The notes under the pieces: model-generated
Database searches by the model: none
Told to the model about the DNA's origin: nothing
The model's input: only the letters and a program-made list of their open reading frames with translations
Shown here: piece by piece, positions 48,982 to 59,885 of the stretch
Position numbering within the stretch: position 1 is the first letter of the stretch
Layout of the letters: each line of letters starts with the position of its first letter
Made by a program: the position numbers and the translations under genes
Source: Rhizophagus irregularis
Taxonomy: Eukaryota; Glomeromycota; Glomeromycetes; Glomerales; Glomeraceae
DNA: 64,000 bases
Direction: 5' to 3'
NCBI RefSeq assembly: GCF_026210795.1
Contig: NC_089460.1
Coordinates: 2,504,501 to 2,568,500, forward strand

Positions 48982-50694
48982 TTAAATAATAAATAATGAA
49001 TTCATCTCCATTTCATGTGATCTGTAAAGAAAAGGAAAATTAGTCACATTTTCTTTATTTTCTTTTAACAAAATAGTCGTGAAATTATGACAATAGAATA
49101 CTTACGCGCTTAATTGTGGTTTCTGAGAGTATTTATTTGAAAGGATAACTCTAACAGAATTAAGCATTTGTTGATATGAAATATCAACATTCTTATTCCT
49201 ATAATCTCTTAATCTGTGTACATAACAAATATATAAAGGTTAGAAATAATCATTAATATGAAAAAAAAATCAAAAATCCTCTTTCACTCACGTTTTGATT
49301 AATGCGTAGGACATAGCTCCAGTGTCTTGCCCCATTTCATTTTTTGCATCTGCAGAAGTCTGACCATCTTTGCATCCACTCAACGAAATTACATCAGCAA
49401 GACTTGATTTATTTCGTTTATTTTTTTCTGAAATACTTTTTCCTGATGTTGCCTTTTTACCAAATGAAATCAAACTTGTCTTTATTCCGCCAATATCACC
49501 TCTTAAATATGACATACCAGCATTCTTAATAGCATTACTACCTTCTGATAAAAGATTTGCTTCTTTCACTTTTCCTTGTGTTGAATATATAAAAGGTAAA
49601 TCAAGTGCTGTGCCAGAATGGCAAGAATCAAATATAGCCGTTAATCTTACACCACGTGGAAGCGGTTTCACCATTATATCATGCATTATATCATCAATGA
49701 TTTGCCCATTCTTCTGAAAATCTGATGGCATAATAGTCTCATCGTAACCATCGTCTTCATCTCCATCAAGATCTTGTGCTTGACCTCCATGACCACTGAA
49801 ATGGAAAAAGAATGAATCATTTGGTCGTGCATCATGAACTAACCATCTCATTGCGCTCAAAATATTTTCTCTATTAGGAATTTTTTTTGGATCACTTTGA
49901 TCATCTGTTAAAATGACCATATCAGCTTCTCTAAAATTATATAATTCAATTAAGAAACTCTTCACATTAGCAACATCGTTTATACATCCTTTTAATTCAA
50001 ATGGTGTACCAAAATAATTAATTCCAATTAATAAAGCTCTCCTGCGACCCGTAACCGGTGGTGGTGCATATCCTCTAATAGGAAGTTGAGGAGGAGTTCC
50101 TGGGAGAGGTTGATATTGTTGATTTCTTGGTGGTAATGGAGGTCTTTCATAACTTAATTCATATTTAACTTCTGTATGCGTAAAAGTTTTTTCAACTTTC
50201 TGTGGTGGATTGGTAGGAGAAGGATAATGGGCTTGTGTTGAGGGGTATGAAGCATAACTACTTTGTGGCGGAGGATACGGAGGTGGAGCATAACCATCTC
50301 GTGAAGGTGGTGGACCTGGGGGAGGAGGATAATTCCCTTGGGAAGGGGGAGGACCTGAGGGGGGAGGATAACTCCCTTGGGAAGGGGGAGGACCTGAGGG
50401 GGGAGGATAACTCCCTTGGGAAGGGGGAGGACCTGAGGGGGGAGGATAACTCCCTTGGGAAGGGGGAGGACCTGGAGGAAAACCATAGCTTCCTTGGGAA
50501 GGGGGAGGACCTGGAGGAGGAACATATACACCGTAACCACTATGTCCAGGTGGTCTGTAACCATCTTGTGGTGGTGAATAATGAGGTGGATAATTCTGTT
50601 GTTGATAATATGGAGCAGGTGGTGGTTGAGAAGTTAAACCAGAATGTCCAGCATTGCTGTACTGTTCATTATACTTTTGTCCTGGGTAACTCAT
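48982..50694 (-). CDS. MCA1: Metacaspase (type I)
   Basis: Three exons (50694-49292, 49213-49106 and 49021-48982) give 516 residues. The prodomain (about 1-210) is Pro/Gln/Gly/Tyr-rich, with six or so 13-residue repeats of the type GPPPSQGSYPPPS. The caspase-like domain starts near RRALLIGINYFGTPFELKGC. The catalytic dyad is present: H302 in FSGHGGQ and C358 in DSCHSG. Acidic Ca2+-site residues are seen in DLDGDEDDGYDE. The C-terminus QKPQLSASHEMEMNSLFII matches the end of fungal Mca1 proteins. Metacaspases cleave after Arg or Lys and act in stress, aggregate clearance and cell death in the cytosol. All essential residues are present. Confidence 0.95.
50290..50530 (-). repeat. In-frame 39-bp minisatellite in metacaspase prodomain
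   Basis: Five to six units of 39 bp encode the 13-residue GPPPSQGSYPPPS repeat. Three central units are nearly identical at DNA level, so recent slippage is likely. The unit is C/G-rich in a genome that otherwise prefers A/T codons. Confidence 0.88.
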
Positions 50695-51002
50695 TTTTTT
50701 TATGAGAAAAAAGTTAAATCTCGCTTTTTTTTATATTTCATGTCTAGTTGTACAGAATCGGAATAATATGATACTACGGAACCCCTTTTCCTTTTTAGGG
50801 AATGCCAAGTATCAAGAGATCGTTTATAGAATTTTATAAGTCACGTGTTATAATTATGCTATTTATAAAAAACAAGCACGCGAGAGATTTCTATAGTTGG
50901 TTTAGGTTACTATTTTTTGTTGAACACACTATCATATTAAAAAATATTTTATCAAAAAAATTTTAAGCATAAAATATAATAAAAAATCTTTTTTTAATAT
51001 CA

Positions 51003-51132
51003 CCTAGGCGATCATCACCTTTACCAGTATTAGAATGGAATTTAAGGCAGAATTAAGAATATGAATGACAGACTGAATGTAACTCCACCCAAAATGCTAT
51101 CCTAATGCTGGTAAAGGTGATGATCAACCAGG
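51003..51132. mobile_element. 130-bp foldback element
   Basis: GATCATCACCTTTACCAGTA at the left and the inverse, TGCTGGTAAAGGTGATGATC, at the right form a 30-bp stem around a 70-bp loop. No ORF. This is a very small MITE or a hairpin of unknown origin. Confidence 0.6.
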
Positions 51133-51273
51133 CAATGTTGCTTGTAATATATGGTATATTTGATAAATTATTTTTTGAAACTTAGAAGCTAAAGATATTT
51201 TTTTAAAAGATAATTCAGATTCTAACTCATTTTTATTATAGTTTATTTTATTACTTTTTATAATAGATATATA

Positions 51274-51795
51274 CAGTCAAACCTCTATGTACCGATCTCT
51301 GGTGTACTACTGATAATTTCCTGTACTGATAAATTTTCATTGTCTCATTTCACGTATAATAAAAAAATCACGTTATATCGATATTGTATATAATTTTGCA
51401 ATGTAACGTATACTGATACTTTTTTTGATCCTTTTATAATAATATATATTAAGATGTACCAATATTTTAGCTATACTAGTATTAATTCGGGCCAGCACTA
51501 TAAAGTTGGCCCAAGTAAAAGATTTAATTTGAACTCTTTTGCAGTTTATTTTGCCAAAATTTAATTATTTTAGGTTATTAATTGGGTGGTATTTGCTCTA
51601 CATTATGTTACTCGTAATATATTCAATGTATTGATATTGTTTCCAATTAGAAGCATCAGTATCAAAGTCTGACTGTCTGCTAATCTGTTAATAAACATAA
51701 TTTACAATATGATATACAGTAATTGTATACTGATAATTCAATGTATTAATACTTTTTCCCTAAAACAACCTCATCGGTACATAGAGATTTAACTG
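51274..51795. mobile_element. 522-bp pogo-like MITE, intact copy
   Basis: CAGTCAAACCTCTATGTACC at the left and the inverse of CAGTTAAATCTCTATGTACC at the right, with TA borders (51272-51273 and 51796-51797). The interior matches the interrupted copy at 53532-55980 in opposite orientation. No transposase. Confidence 0.85.
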
Positions 51796-53531
51796 TAATA
51801 AGAAAAGCAAATTGTATTGTATAATTTTAAATATTTGATATAAATATAAAATTAATGTTTTATGATTTTTTGCTTTATTATAATTTATTAATCTTTAAAA
51901 ATTTAAAAAATTTTGATAAATAAAATAAAGATCAAGTAATTTTAAAGATTTTATTTAAAATATATTTTAAAAAATTTTTTATTAATCTTAAAAATAAAAT
52001 AAAAAACTATTATTAATTTTATAATTAGAAATAATGTATTCATTGCATTCTGCGTTACAAATTTATATATATTTTTATGTTTATCATTTGCTATTTTAAG
52101 GGGGGTGCAGTATATAAACTAAAGATCAACATAAATAATTTACAAAAAAGGAAGGATGCTTTGTAATGCAAGGTGCGGTAAATAAATTCACTCTTATAAT
52201 TATATAATTAATTTTAATTAATAAAATTAATTATCTAATAATATTGCTAAATTTTTAATTATATGTTAATAAATAAATTTAATTAATTATTAAAACTTTT
52301 ATTTATATTTTCTTTATTACAAAAATAAATTTTTTAATCTTTAATTCTACTTTAAATTCATCTGAATCAAATATTTTTATAAAAATACTATATAAATATT
52401 AATACATTAGTAATATATTTGCCTCTACTTTCACTATTACAATAGAAAAAAAAATATTCTCATATAAATTGAGATAGTTCAAAAATATAAAGTAAATAAA
52501 TTTATTAATTTCTTGTATAAAAAAAAGAATTTAAAGCTACATATTAATTAGTTTAGAATTTTTATAGATAAAATTATTAAAAAAAAAAAAATAAGAAATT
52601 AGTTAGTTTTTTCAATAGTAGTAGTAGTAATAATAGCAGTAATAGTGATAATATTAGTAATGAAGATAATATTGTAAATAACTTAATATTAAGACTTTCT
52701 TCTCTAATAGCATTATATATTTTATTTATTTTTTAGTCAAAAAATACTATATATATATCTAAAAATTTAAGTTTTTAGATAAAAATATAGTAGTAAAAAT
52801 GTAAATAGAATTATATCAAATAAAAATATATTAAAAATATATTTATTTATTTGCCCATATGCTAGACTTTATTTTTTAATTATATATATATGAAATTAGA
52901 AAAATTTGGATCTATTATATTATTATAAATAATGTAAAACCAAAGTAATAGCAAAATTTATGTTTAATTTATAATAAAAAATATATAGACTAACTACTAT
53001 AATAAAATATTGATTCTTATATATAAGAGTAAATAAAAAAAAAAAATTTACTATCATTTACTATATACAGTAAATACTTATAGATACAAATCTCTATTTG
53101 ACCAGCAAATGTTTCCAATAAGCTGATAGTAAATTAGTTTGTAATTATAGAATAAATATAATAATAATTGGAATATAATATTTTTTATTTATATATTTTA
53201 TTTTATATAAATTACTTATAATTATAGAAATAAGTACTTTGCAATATTCTTTAAACTTGTAAATTTCTTTATGATCCAATTGCATTATATAACATATTAT
53301 GATATTACATTATCTTTTAATATAATATAGAAAAATAAAAAAAAAATATAAAAAAAATATAAATGGTTTTACTATATATATAAATTTAAAAATTTTTGGA
53401 TTTTTTAACATTTATCATATTAAGATTTTCTTTTAAAAATTACATTAATTTAAAAAAATTATAGAAGATTCTTTACTTGTTTTTACTTTTAGTATTTTTA
53501 CTTTTAACCTTTTTATTAAAATATTGAAACA
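51796..53531. other. Extremely AT-rich gene-free DNA
   Basis: Short A/T words only; no exon chain, RNA gene or clear element recognised. Confidence 0.55.
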
Positions 53532-53563
53532 CAGTTAAATCTCTATATACTAATAAAGTTATT

Positions 53564-54475
53564 CATATGGGCTGATTTGTCTACCTTTAATTAAAATATT
53601 AATTTTATTACATTTTTATTATACAAAATACTATATAATATACAGTAAATTGGAAATGAGTATTAAAAAATTTTTATTTAATGTTATTATACTATAATTT
53701 GGTAAATATTTCTTTTAAATTAATATAATTTTTAGCACTTACTATATATGTTAAAAATTTGTATCTCAACTTAAAACGTAAATATCTCCAGATCTAGTGA
53801 TCCAATTGGCAAGCTCTTTTTTCGTTCATATAGACCAGATCAAAGGCTTTCCAAAGAGCCTAAATTTATAAAAAATGGATCAGTGGATCCCAAGACATTT
53901 GCATTTAAGCATGTTAAAAAGTTCATACCTCAACTTTAAACGTAAATATCTCCGGATCTAATGATTCAATCAGTGAGCTCTTTTTTCGCCTATAAAGTCC
54001 AGAACAAGGGCTTTCCAACGAGCCTAAAATTATAGAAAACGGATCAGTGAATCTTGATATATTTGCGTTTAAAGATGGTAATACAAACTCTGACATAAAA
54101 TAATTATTTTTATTGTTTGAAAATATTTATTATGATACCATCTTTTATATGATATTTTTATTATACTTTTATAAACATTTATAGCTACTAAGGCTATATT
54201 TTACTTTATATTTTATTAAAATATACTTACTTTTTAATAATATATGTTAAAAATTCCATATATATGAGAAATGGTAGTGAAATGGGTTTTTTTACAGCTC
54301 TTTTACATTTAATAATTTAAGTTTCGCAAATGTAAATTTTTGTTCAACTTATTATTTAGTCAAGTGATCATCAATCAGATGATTTTTTGGTATTACAAAC
54401 CAATTTTGAGTAACAAAAATTGTGAAAATCAATCAATAACTCTTTTTAATACAGAATAAACAAATCAGCCCATAT
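53564..54475 (+). mobile_element. CATATGGGCTGATTTGT element, complete copy
   Basis: CATATGGGCTGATTTGTCTA at 53564 and ACAAATCAGCCCATAT ending at 54475. The interior includes two tandem units of about 160 bp (53765-53929 and 53930-54084), each containing AACGTAAATATCTCC, a CTTTCCAAMGAGCCTAAA block and GGATCAGTG. Same family as 8569-10400. No ORF is conserved between the two copies. Confidence 0.85.
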
Positions 54476-55515
54476 AGGGTTGATTCCCCTATCTCAGTAG
54501 TTGGTTACTGAGACCCTCATTAAGCCTGAGTATGGTGAGGTCGCAGGTTCGATTTCCATAATCACGGAAATAAAAAGAATTTTACTGCGGACGCTATCAC
54601 CAATAGCGGAAGATACGGGTTGACATAGTTGGACTGCACCACAAGGAATTGAATTAGTGCGTACAGTTAGGCCGCACATTTCAACAAAGGGTTATAGTGT
54701 CCTTCTAACATTCCCTATGAGGTCATTGGGATGTTCAGAGTCCTGTCTGTAAGGTCACTGCTTGTATATCTTGGGGGTAATTTCCTGTTCAGGTGGTCAC
54801 TCAAATGATACCGCTTGAGATCCAATATGGCTAGATGGTTATTATAGATGGTAAAATCCTAAGTGCAATAACTTTGTGGTAGTTTACCTTTTAATAGGTT
54901 TAGGCCAACTAGGATATTCCTGAACAGACAGATGTACTAGATGAGGTATGGGGTTCAACTCCCCACTGGAAGCAGGGACCGCAGCTTGGGTGGTAGGGCA
55001 CTACTGGGAATAATCCCTAACAAGCGAATCTGTACTATCTCATGTTCTTTCTGTCTCAGTGGTCATTACTATACCATTGAGAGATTCACAACTGTACCTT
55101 GGGGCTAAGGAATCGTGGGGCTGTAGTGGCGGCTGAGTGGCCTTGGCTTCGTTCCCCGAAGTGTGAATGTTGGTACAGAAGGGTTTCCTTTTAGATGATT
55201 GCCATTACATTTGACGCTGAAAGTCCTCCATTACTAAGACAGGCCAGGGTGGCATAATATAAATTCGAGCTTGTCTTGCCTCTAGAATGGATAAAGGATG
55301 AGTAGGGGTTATAGCTAGCCAGTTAGTATTCCGTCGATGGATAGGAACTATCCTGAGGTCAAACTAAAATGGCAGTTGTAGTAATAATAAGATTTGCCTA
55401 CTAACACCAGTTGGATGGTAGTCGTTGGTAAACGTTAGACTACCATACTATAAATAGGTTCTTAAATGAAAAACCTTTACCTTGAGTCAAATAACAAGAC
55501 AAATCAGCCCATATG
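54471..55515. mobile_element. 1.04-kb element with same ends, GC-richer interior
   Basis: The left end CATATAGGGTTGATTCCCCT overlaps the right end of the preceding element by CATAT. The right end ACAAATCAGCCCATATG ends at 55515. The interior is much richer in G and C than its neighbours and unrelated to the 53564 element, so two different elements appear to share one terminus type. It includes tRNA-like promoter boxes near its left end. It may be a SINE-like sequence captured between such ends. Confidence 0.6.
54493..54557 (+). promoter_or_regulatory. tRNA-like internal pol III promoter boxes
   Basis: CTCAGTAGTTGGTTACTGAG (A-box/D-arm-like, with a 7-bp stem) is followed about 35 bp later by GGTTCGATTTCC (B-box-like). 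Spacing and order match a tRNA or tRNA-derived SINE, but the T-stem and acceptor stem do not pair, so it is not a functional tRNA. A second B-box-like GGGGTTCAACTCCCC lies at 54953-54967. Confidence 0.45.
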
Positions 55516-55980
55516 TTTAGAAAAAAAGTATCAATGCATTAAATTATCAATACACAATTACTGTATATTATATTGTAAACTATGTCTATTATCTAATTAG
55601 CAAACAGTTAGATGATACTTCTAATTAAAAATATTAATACATTAAATATATTACGTGAAGCAAATACCATCTGATTAATGAGCTCAAATAATTAAATTTT
55701 GGCAAAATAAATTGCAAAAAAGTTCAAATTAAATCTTTTACTTAGACCAATTTTATAGTACTGATCTGAATTAATACTAGTGAAGTTAAAATATCAGTAC
55801 ATTTTAATATATATTATTATAAAGAAACTAAGAAAAAGTGTCAATATATATTATATTATAAAATTATATATAATATTAATATAATGCAATTTTTTTATTA
55901 TATGTGAAACAAAACAATAAAAATTTATCAGCATAGAAAATTATCAGTATATTAAAAATTAATACATAAAGGTTTGACTG

Positions 55981-57391
55981 TATTTAAAGATTATACTAAT
56001 ATACTAGCAATTAATAAGAAAATTTTTGAAATAATAAAAAACTAAAAATTAAAAATAATATATATATATAAAAATAATCCAGATTAAAATCCTAAAATTG
56101 GCATTCAAATTTATAAATGGATCTATTTATTTAAAAATATGGAATGCAAATATTTGAATTTAATCTGGATTAGTTGAATTACAGATTAGAACTAATATTA
56201 GTCTTAATAAATAGTTGTAAGTTTAAAAATCAAATAAATATAATGGTTGTAAATCAGAATTACTATTTTTTAGCTAATCATATTACTATAATAGTGTAAA
56301 TATATAATATTTACAGCTAATTTACAGTTTATATTTATAATATAGCAATTTGATACAGTCAAAGTTCTCTATAGCGAATTTTTATATAACGAATAATTTG
56401 CTATAATGAAGAAAAGTTCAGGTACAGATCTTAGTATTTATAATAAAATGGCTTTTAGTATAGCGAATTTCTTACTATAACGAATTTTAATCTCTGGCTC
56501 GTGGAATTCGTTATAGAGAACTTTGACTGTATATAATAATCATTATTTATGACAATTAATTTTAATCAGAATACTATTGTGTATAAATTGTAATAAAAAA
56601 AATATTTAATTTATAATATATAAATGTAAAAGAAAAAGAATTAATTTTTACTTAATCTGTAAATATAAGCTGTATCTATTCTTTTAATTCTTTATTTTGG
56701 ATTATTATTAGAAAATTAAGAACCAGTTTTCTTTACTATTTAATTTCATCATCTTTAGAATTGGATTCATATTTGTTGATGACTTCTTTATTCTCTTTTT
56801 TTTTCTTTTTTTTTTCACAGCGCATTTGCAGTTTTATTAAAGTAAAAAATAAAGAAAATATACTAGTAAAATTCGCAATAAAATTCCCTAATAATTACTT
56901 TAATATAATTAAACTACAAACCACTCGTCATACCGGTAGTATAGTTGGGGACACAACAAATCATCAAGTTGTTTCAAATTGAGATTTTAAAAAATCACGT
57001 GATATATATAATACTAATTTGCAATTGGTTAAAAATCAAACCATATCGGAAAATGTTTTACTTTATTAATCATCAATATTTTCAAAAATAAAATCTGGAA
57101 CAAATTTTTCACTGCTTTTTTTCTTTTTTTAGCTATTTTTTGACAGTGTTGTGCTTGTCTCTTTAGTCGTGCTATGGGAAAAAATTTTATGATTTGCATT
57201 ACCTCTCAGCCAGTCATAGTTCTGGCCTAAATTATAGAATTTTGTCAAATTTTGGCCAGAATTAGATGTTTCAAATCCTACTGTTTATTAAGAAAATACC
57301 AAACTTTGCAGGCTAATAACTTTTGATCTAGATCACCAATCAGAATAATCTCAACGTCATTTTGTAGTTTAAGTTAGTAACAATTAAATTA
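55981..57391. other. AT-rich DNA with one small MITE
   Basis: Apart from the MITE at 56356-56529, no firm feature is seen. An open stretch after TTTTTTCACAG (56820-56982) reads RICSFIKVKNKENILVKF and on to a stop. It could be a relic exon but has no partner. Confidence 0.45.
56356..56529. mobile_element. 174-bp pogo-like MITE with near-perfect ends
   Basis: CAGTCAAAGTTCTCTATAGC at the left and the inverse of CAGTCAAAGTTCTCTATAAC at the right, TA on both sides (56354-56355 and 56530-56531). Internal TATAGCGAAT/TATAACGAAT repeats. The high identity of the ends suggests a fairly recent insertion. Confidence 0.88.
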
Positions 57392-58278
57392 CAGATGGTG
57401 CCCATAATTATCCGGCCAGTTTGTTTAGCTAAAATTATGTAGATCATCACATGTTAATGTAATATAAATAGCATGTGATTTTGTTATTTATAATCACATA
57501 AAGTGCTTTATATTTTTCTAATTTTTTTAATTTTTTTTAAAATATTAAATAATACACAACACAAAATTTTCATTAAAATAACGGATTTTCAAAAAGGCCT
57601 TAAATGGATTGAAAATACTATAACTTCGTCAATATTGGCCCTATTATTGTGTGCTTACCACCATTTGAATCGTCTCATCGAGACGAATCTAATAAGCCAT
57701 AAATCGATTTCATACAATCACTGGATCAAAAGATATTATAGAAAATAACATTTGAAGTATTTTATAATTGCACATCAAATATTAATTCCAGAAATATATA
57801 ATTACTACCATTCGATTCCTCTCAATGAGACGAATCCAATGATATAAATTTCATTAAATGTTGATAACTGGATACCAAGTTATCCTTGATATATGATTTT
57901 AAACTTTAAATATGCGAAATTACAAACTTATACTAAATATTATATTTGCAGAATCTAAATTATTGTACAAAACTATGCTATAAAATATGAAATTTTACAC
58001 TACATGTCTTACTATATTATTTGAATAATTTACTTGAAAAATACATTAAGAATGCATTGAAAGATATCCTTCTAGATAAGATTTATAAATAATAATTAAT
58101 AGTATATTTCATAGAATTAAAACAGCTGTTGCTGCAAATAGAGATAGAATTTATTATTAAATTTTTATTTAAATTAATGAATTAAGACACAATGTAAATA
58201 TTAAAGTTTTATTTTTACAATATTATACATAAGTTGTTTCACTTTAAGAAGTGGCCAGATAATTTTGAGCACCATCTG
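57392..58278 (+). mobile_element. 887-bp Tc1-like non-autonomous element, copy 2
   Basis: CAGATGGTGCCCATAATTAT at the left and the inverse of CAGATGGTGCTCAAAATTAT at the right, TA borders (57390-57391 and 58279-58280). It shares interior blocks, inverted, with 40045-41207. It carries two 23-bp palindrome blocks (57667 and 57814). The short ORF starting at 57503 does not look like a transposase. Confidence 0.85.
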
Positions 58279-58610
58279 TATATTGAGTTATTTTAAATAT
58301 ATGCATCCAAAATATTTTTATTAAATTTCTAATTTGAACAATTTTATTTGATGAATTGTTGTGTCCTAAACCATACCCTACATGTGCAGTACGTGTACAC
58401 TGTCAAGTGATCGTTTGACTCTGTAGGTAGACTTCGTTTAGTAATGGGTCATCTTAGCCATAAAGGCTCTATCTTCAATGTCTGGTGATCATGGAACCCA
58501 CTCTTTATTCTCTTAATCTTTCTAATTTTCTTTTTCATTCAGTTTATATGTCTGAATAAAAACTAAAGAGTTTTAACTTTTAACAAATTGTGAAATATTA
58601 AAATAATAAA

Positions 58611-58765
58611 ACTTTGGCAAAATTCTAGAAAAAAGCAAAATCTGACAAAATTTATTATATAGGCTAAAGCTGCTAAAATTTACTAAAATTATAATAAAGC
58701 TATAGTAAAATTTTAAAAAAATTAATCATAAGATATTGGTAAAATTTAAACAAATAACTTTAATC
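58611..58765. mobile_element. Decayed AAGGTTGCT-family MITE fragment
   Basis: GGCAAAATTCTAGAAAAAAG, GCTAAAGCTGCTAAAATT and CTATAGTAAAATTTT follow the same order as in 40891-41135, but the ends are lost. Confidence 0.5.
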
Positions 58766-58897
58766 TAAGAATTCAATACTAATAGTATTGGATTTTAAAC
58801 AAATTTTTAGAATTTATAAAATTTTAAATAAATTTTCTAATATTACTTAATGGGCTTAATAGTGATATATTTTTATGTTATAATAGAGTAAAAGTTA

Positions 58898-59070
58898 TAC
58901 ATGCTGCCCAAATTATTTTGGGATGCCATAATTATAATTTGGGATGCCATAATTCATTCGGTTTATATATAATTTACTATATAAAGTGCCAAAATAATTT
59001 GGGATGCCATAATTGAATTTGGGATTTTACTTATAATTACGGCAGTCCAAAATAATTTGGGTGGCATGTA
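58898..59070. mobile_element. 173-bp MITE, copy 2
   Basis: TACATGCTGCCCAAATTATT at the left and AATAATTTGGGTGGCATGTA at the right. Better-paired ends than the copy at 35362-35534, so closer to the active form. Same length to the base. Confidence 0.88.
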
Positions 59071-59580
59071 TAGTAAAAGTAAATTAAAAATAAATTGTAT
59101 AGATAATATAAACAATATAGGTTTGAAATTTAAACCATTTTAAATTTAAAAATTATAGATATTTCATTAATTGCTTTTCCACTTAATTTGCTTTATTGTT
59201 ATTTTATATTTGTTTGTTTTTACTTGTTATTTTTCACAGAAATTCGGCTATTTTTAGATAATAATATAGTCGTTTTTAGTTGTTGAATTCTATTAGTAAA
59301 CTATAAGTCAAAGTTTCAATTATAGAAATCAGTATACCAGTCTATATAATATGAATAGATGAACTTTTAAAAGTATTGATATCTAATAATAAATTGGTAC
59401 AAAAAAAGAGTATATACAACCTAAATATTTTTATAATTTATTTTTAGTAATTATTTTATCTAATCTTTATAAACCATTGTTTAGATTAAGATAACATTAT
59501 TTTCTAAATGGTAATTAAGATAGTATTTTAATTTCCAATTTTAAGTTTCCACTTTTTTTACTTTTTTTTAAAATAATCAT

Positions 59581-59885
59581 TACAGCTGATTGCAAAATTG
59601 TAAGACCACCCTATGATTTTCAATTTAAAAATTTGATATTTTGAATTTTTCAAGAATTAGTAAAATTAAATACCTATTTTGGTAATAACTTTAATTCCTT
59701 AAAATTAATAAAGATTTTAAAGTAATTTATTTATATTGAATCATATAATATATTTCTATTTTTATTTAAGGAGTTGAATAAACAGATTTTTAACTTGATT
59801 TTTTACTGGTTTTTGAAAAATTCAAAATATCAAATTTTCAAATTAAAAAATCATAAGGTGGTCTTACAATTTTGCAATCAGCTAT
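59581..59885. mobile_element. 305-bp MITE with 70-bp terminal repeats
   Basis: Starts TACAGCTGATTGCAAAATTG and ends with the inverse, CAATTTTGCAATCAGCTATA. The inverted arms are about 70 bp with only a few differences. The A/T interior has no ORF. Confidence 0.88.

Larger units (their letters stand above)
53532..55980. mobile_element. Pogo-like MITE interrupted by two elements
   Basis: The left end CAGTTAAATCTCTATATACT at 53532 and right end AAAGGTTTGACTG ending at 55980 are the two ends of the same family as 51274-51795, inverted. Alignment to that copy shows that 53564-55515 is foreign DNA. TA follows the right end. Confidence 0.8.

Noticed and set aside
50235-50705. Long plus-strand ORF opposite the metacaspase prodomain
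   Set aside because: Shadow of the proline-rich minisatellite on the other strand; repeat-derived LGKGEDL units.
54494-54679. Minus-strand 61-codon ORF
   Set aside because: Lies over the tRNA-like boxes of a non-coding element; no motif and a poor start context.
56761-56982. 73-codon ORF after a splice-acceptor-like sequence
   Set aside because: Starts at TTG inside a poly-T run. The part after TTTTCACAG could be a relic exon, but nothing supports a gene.
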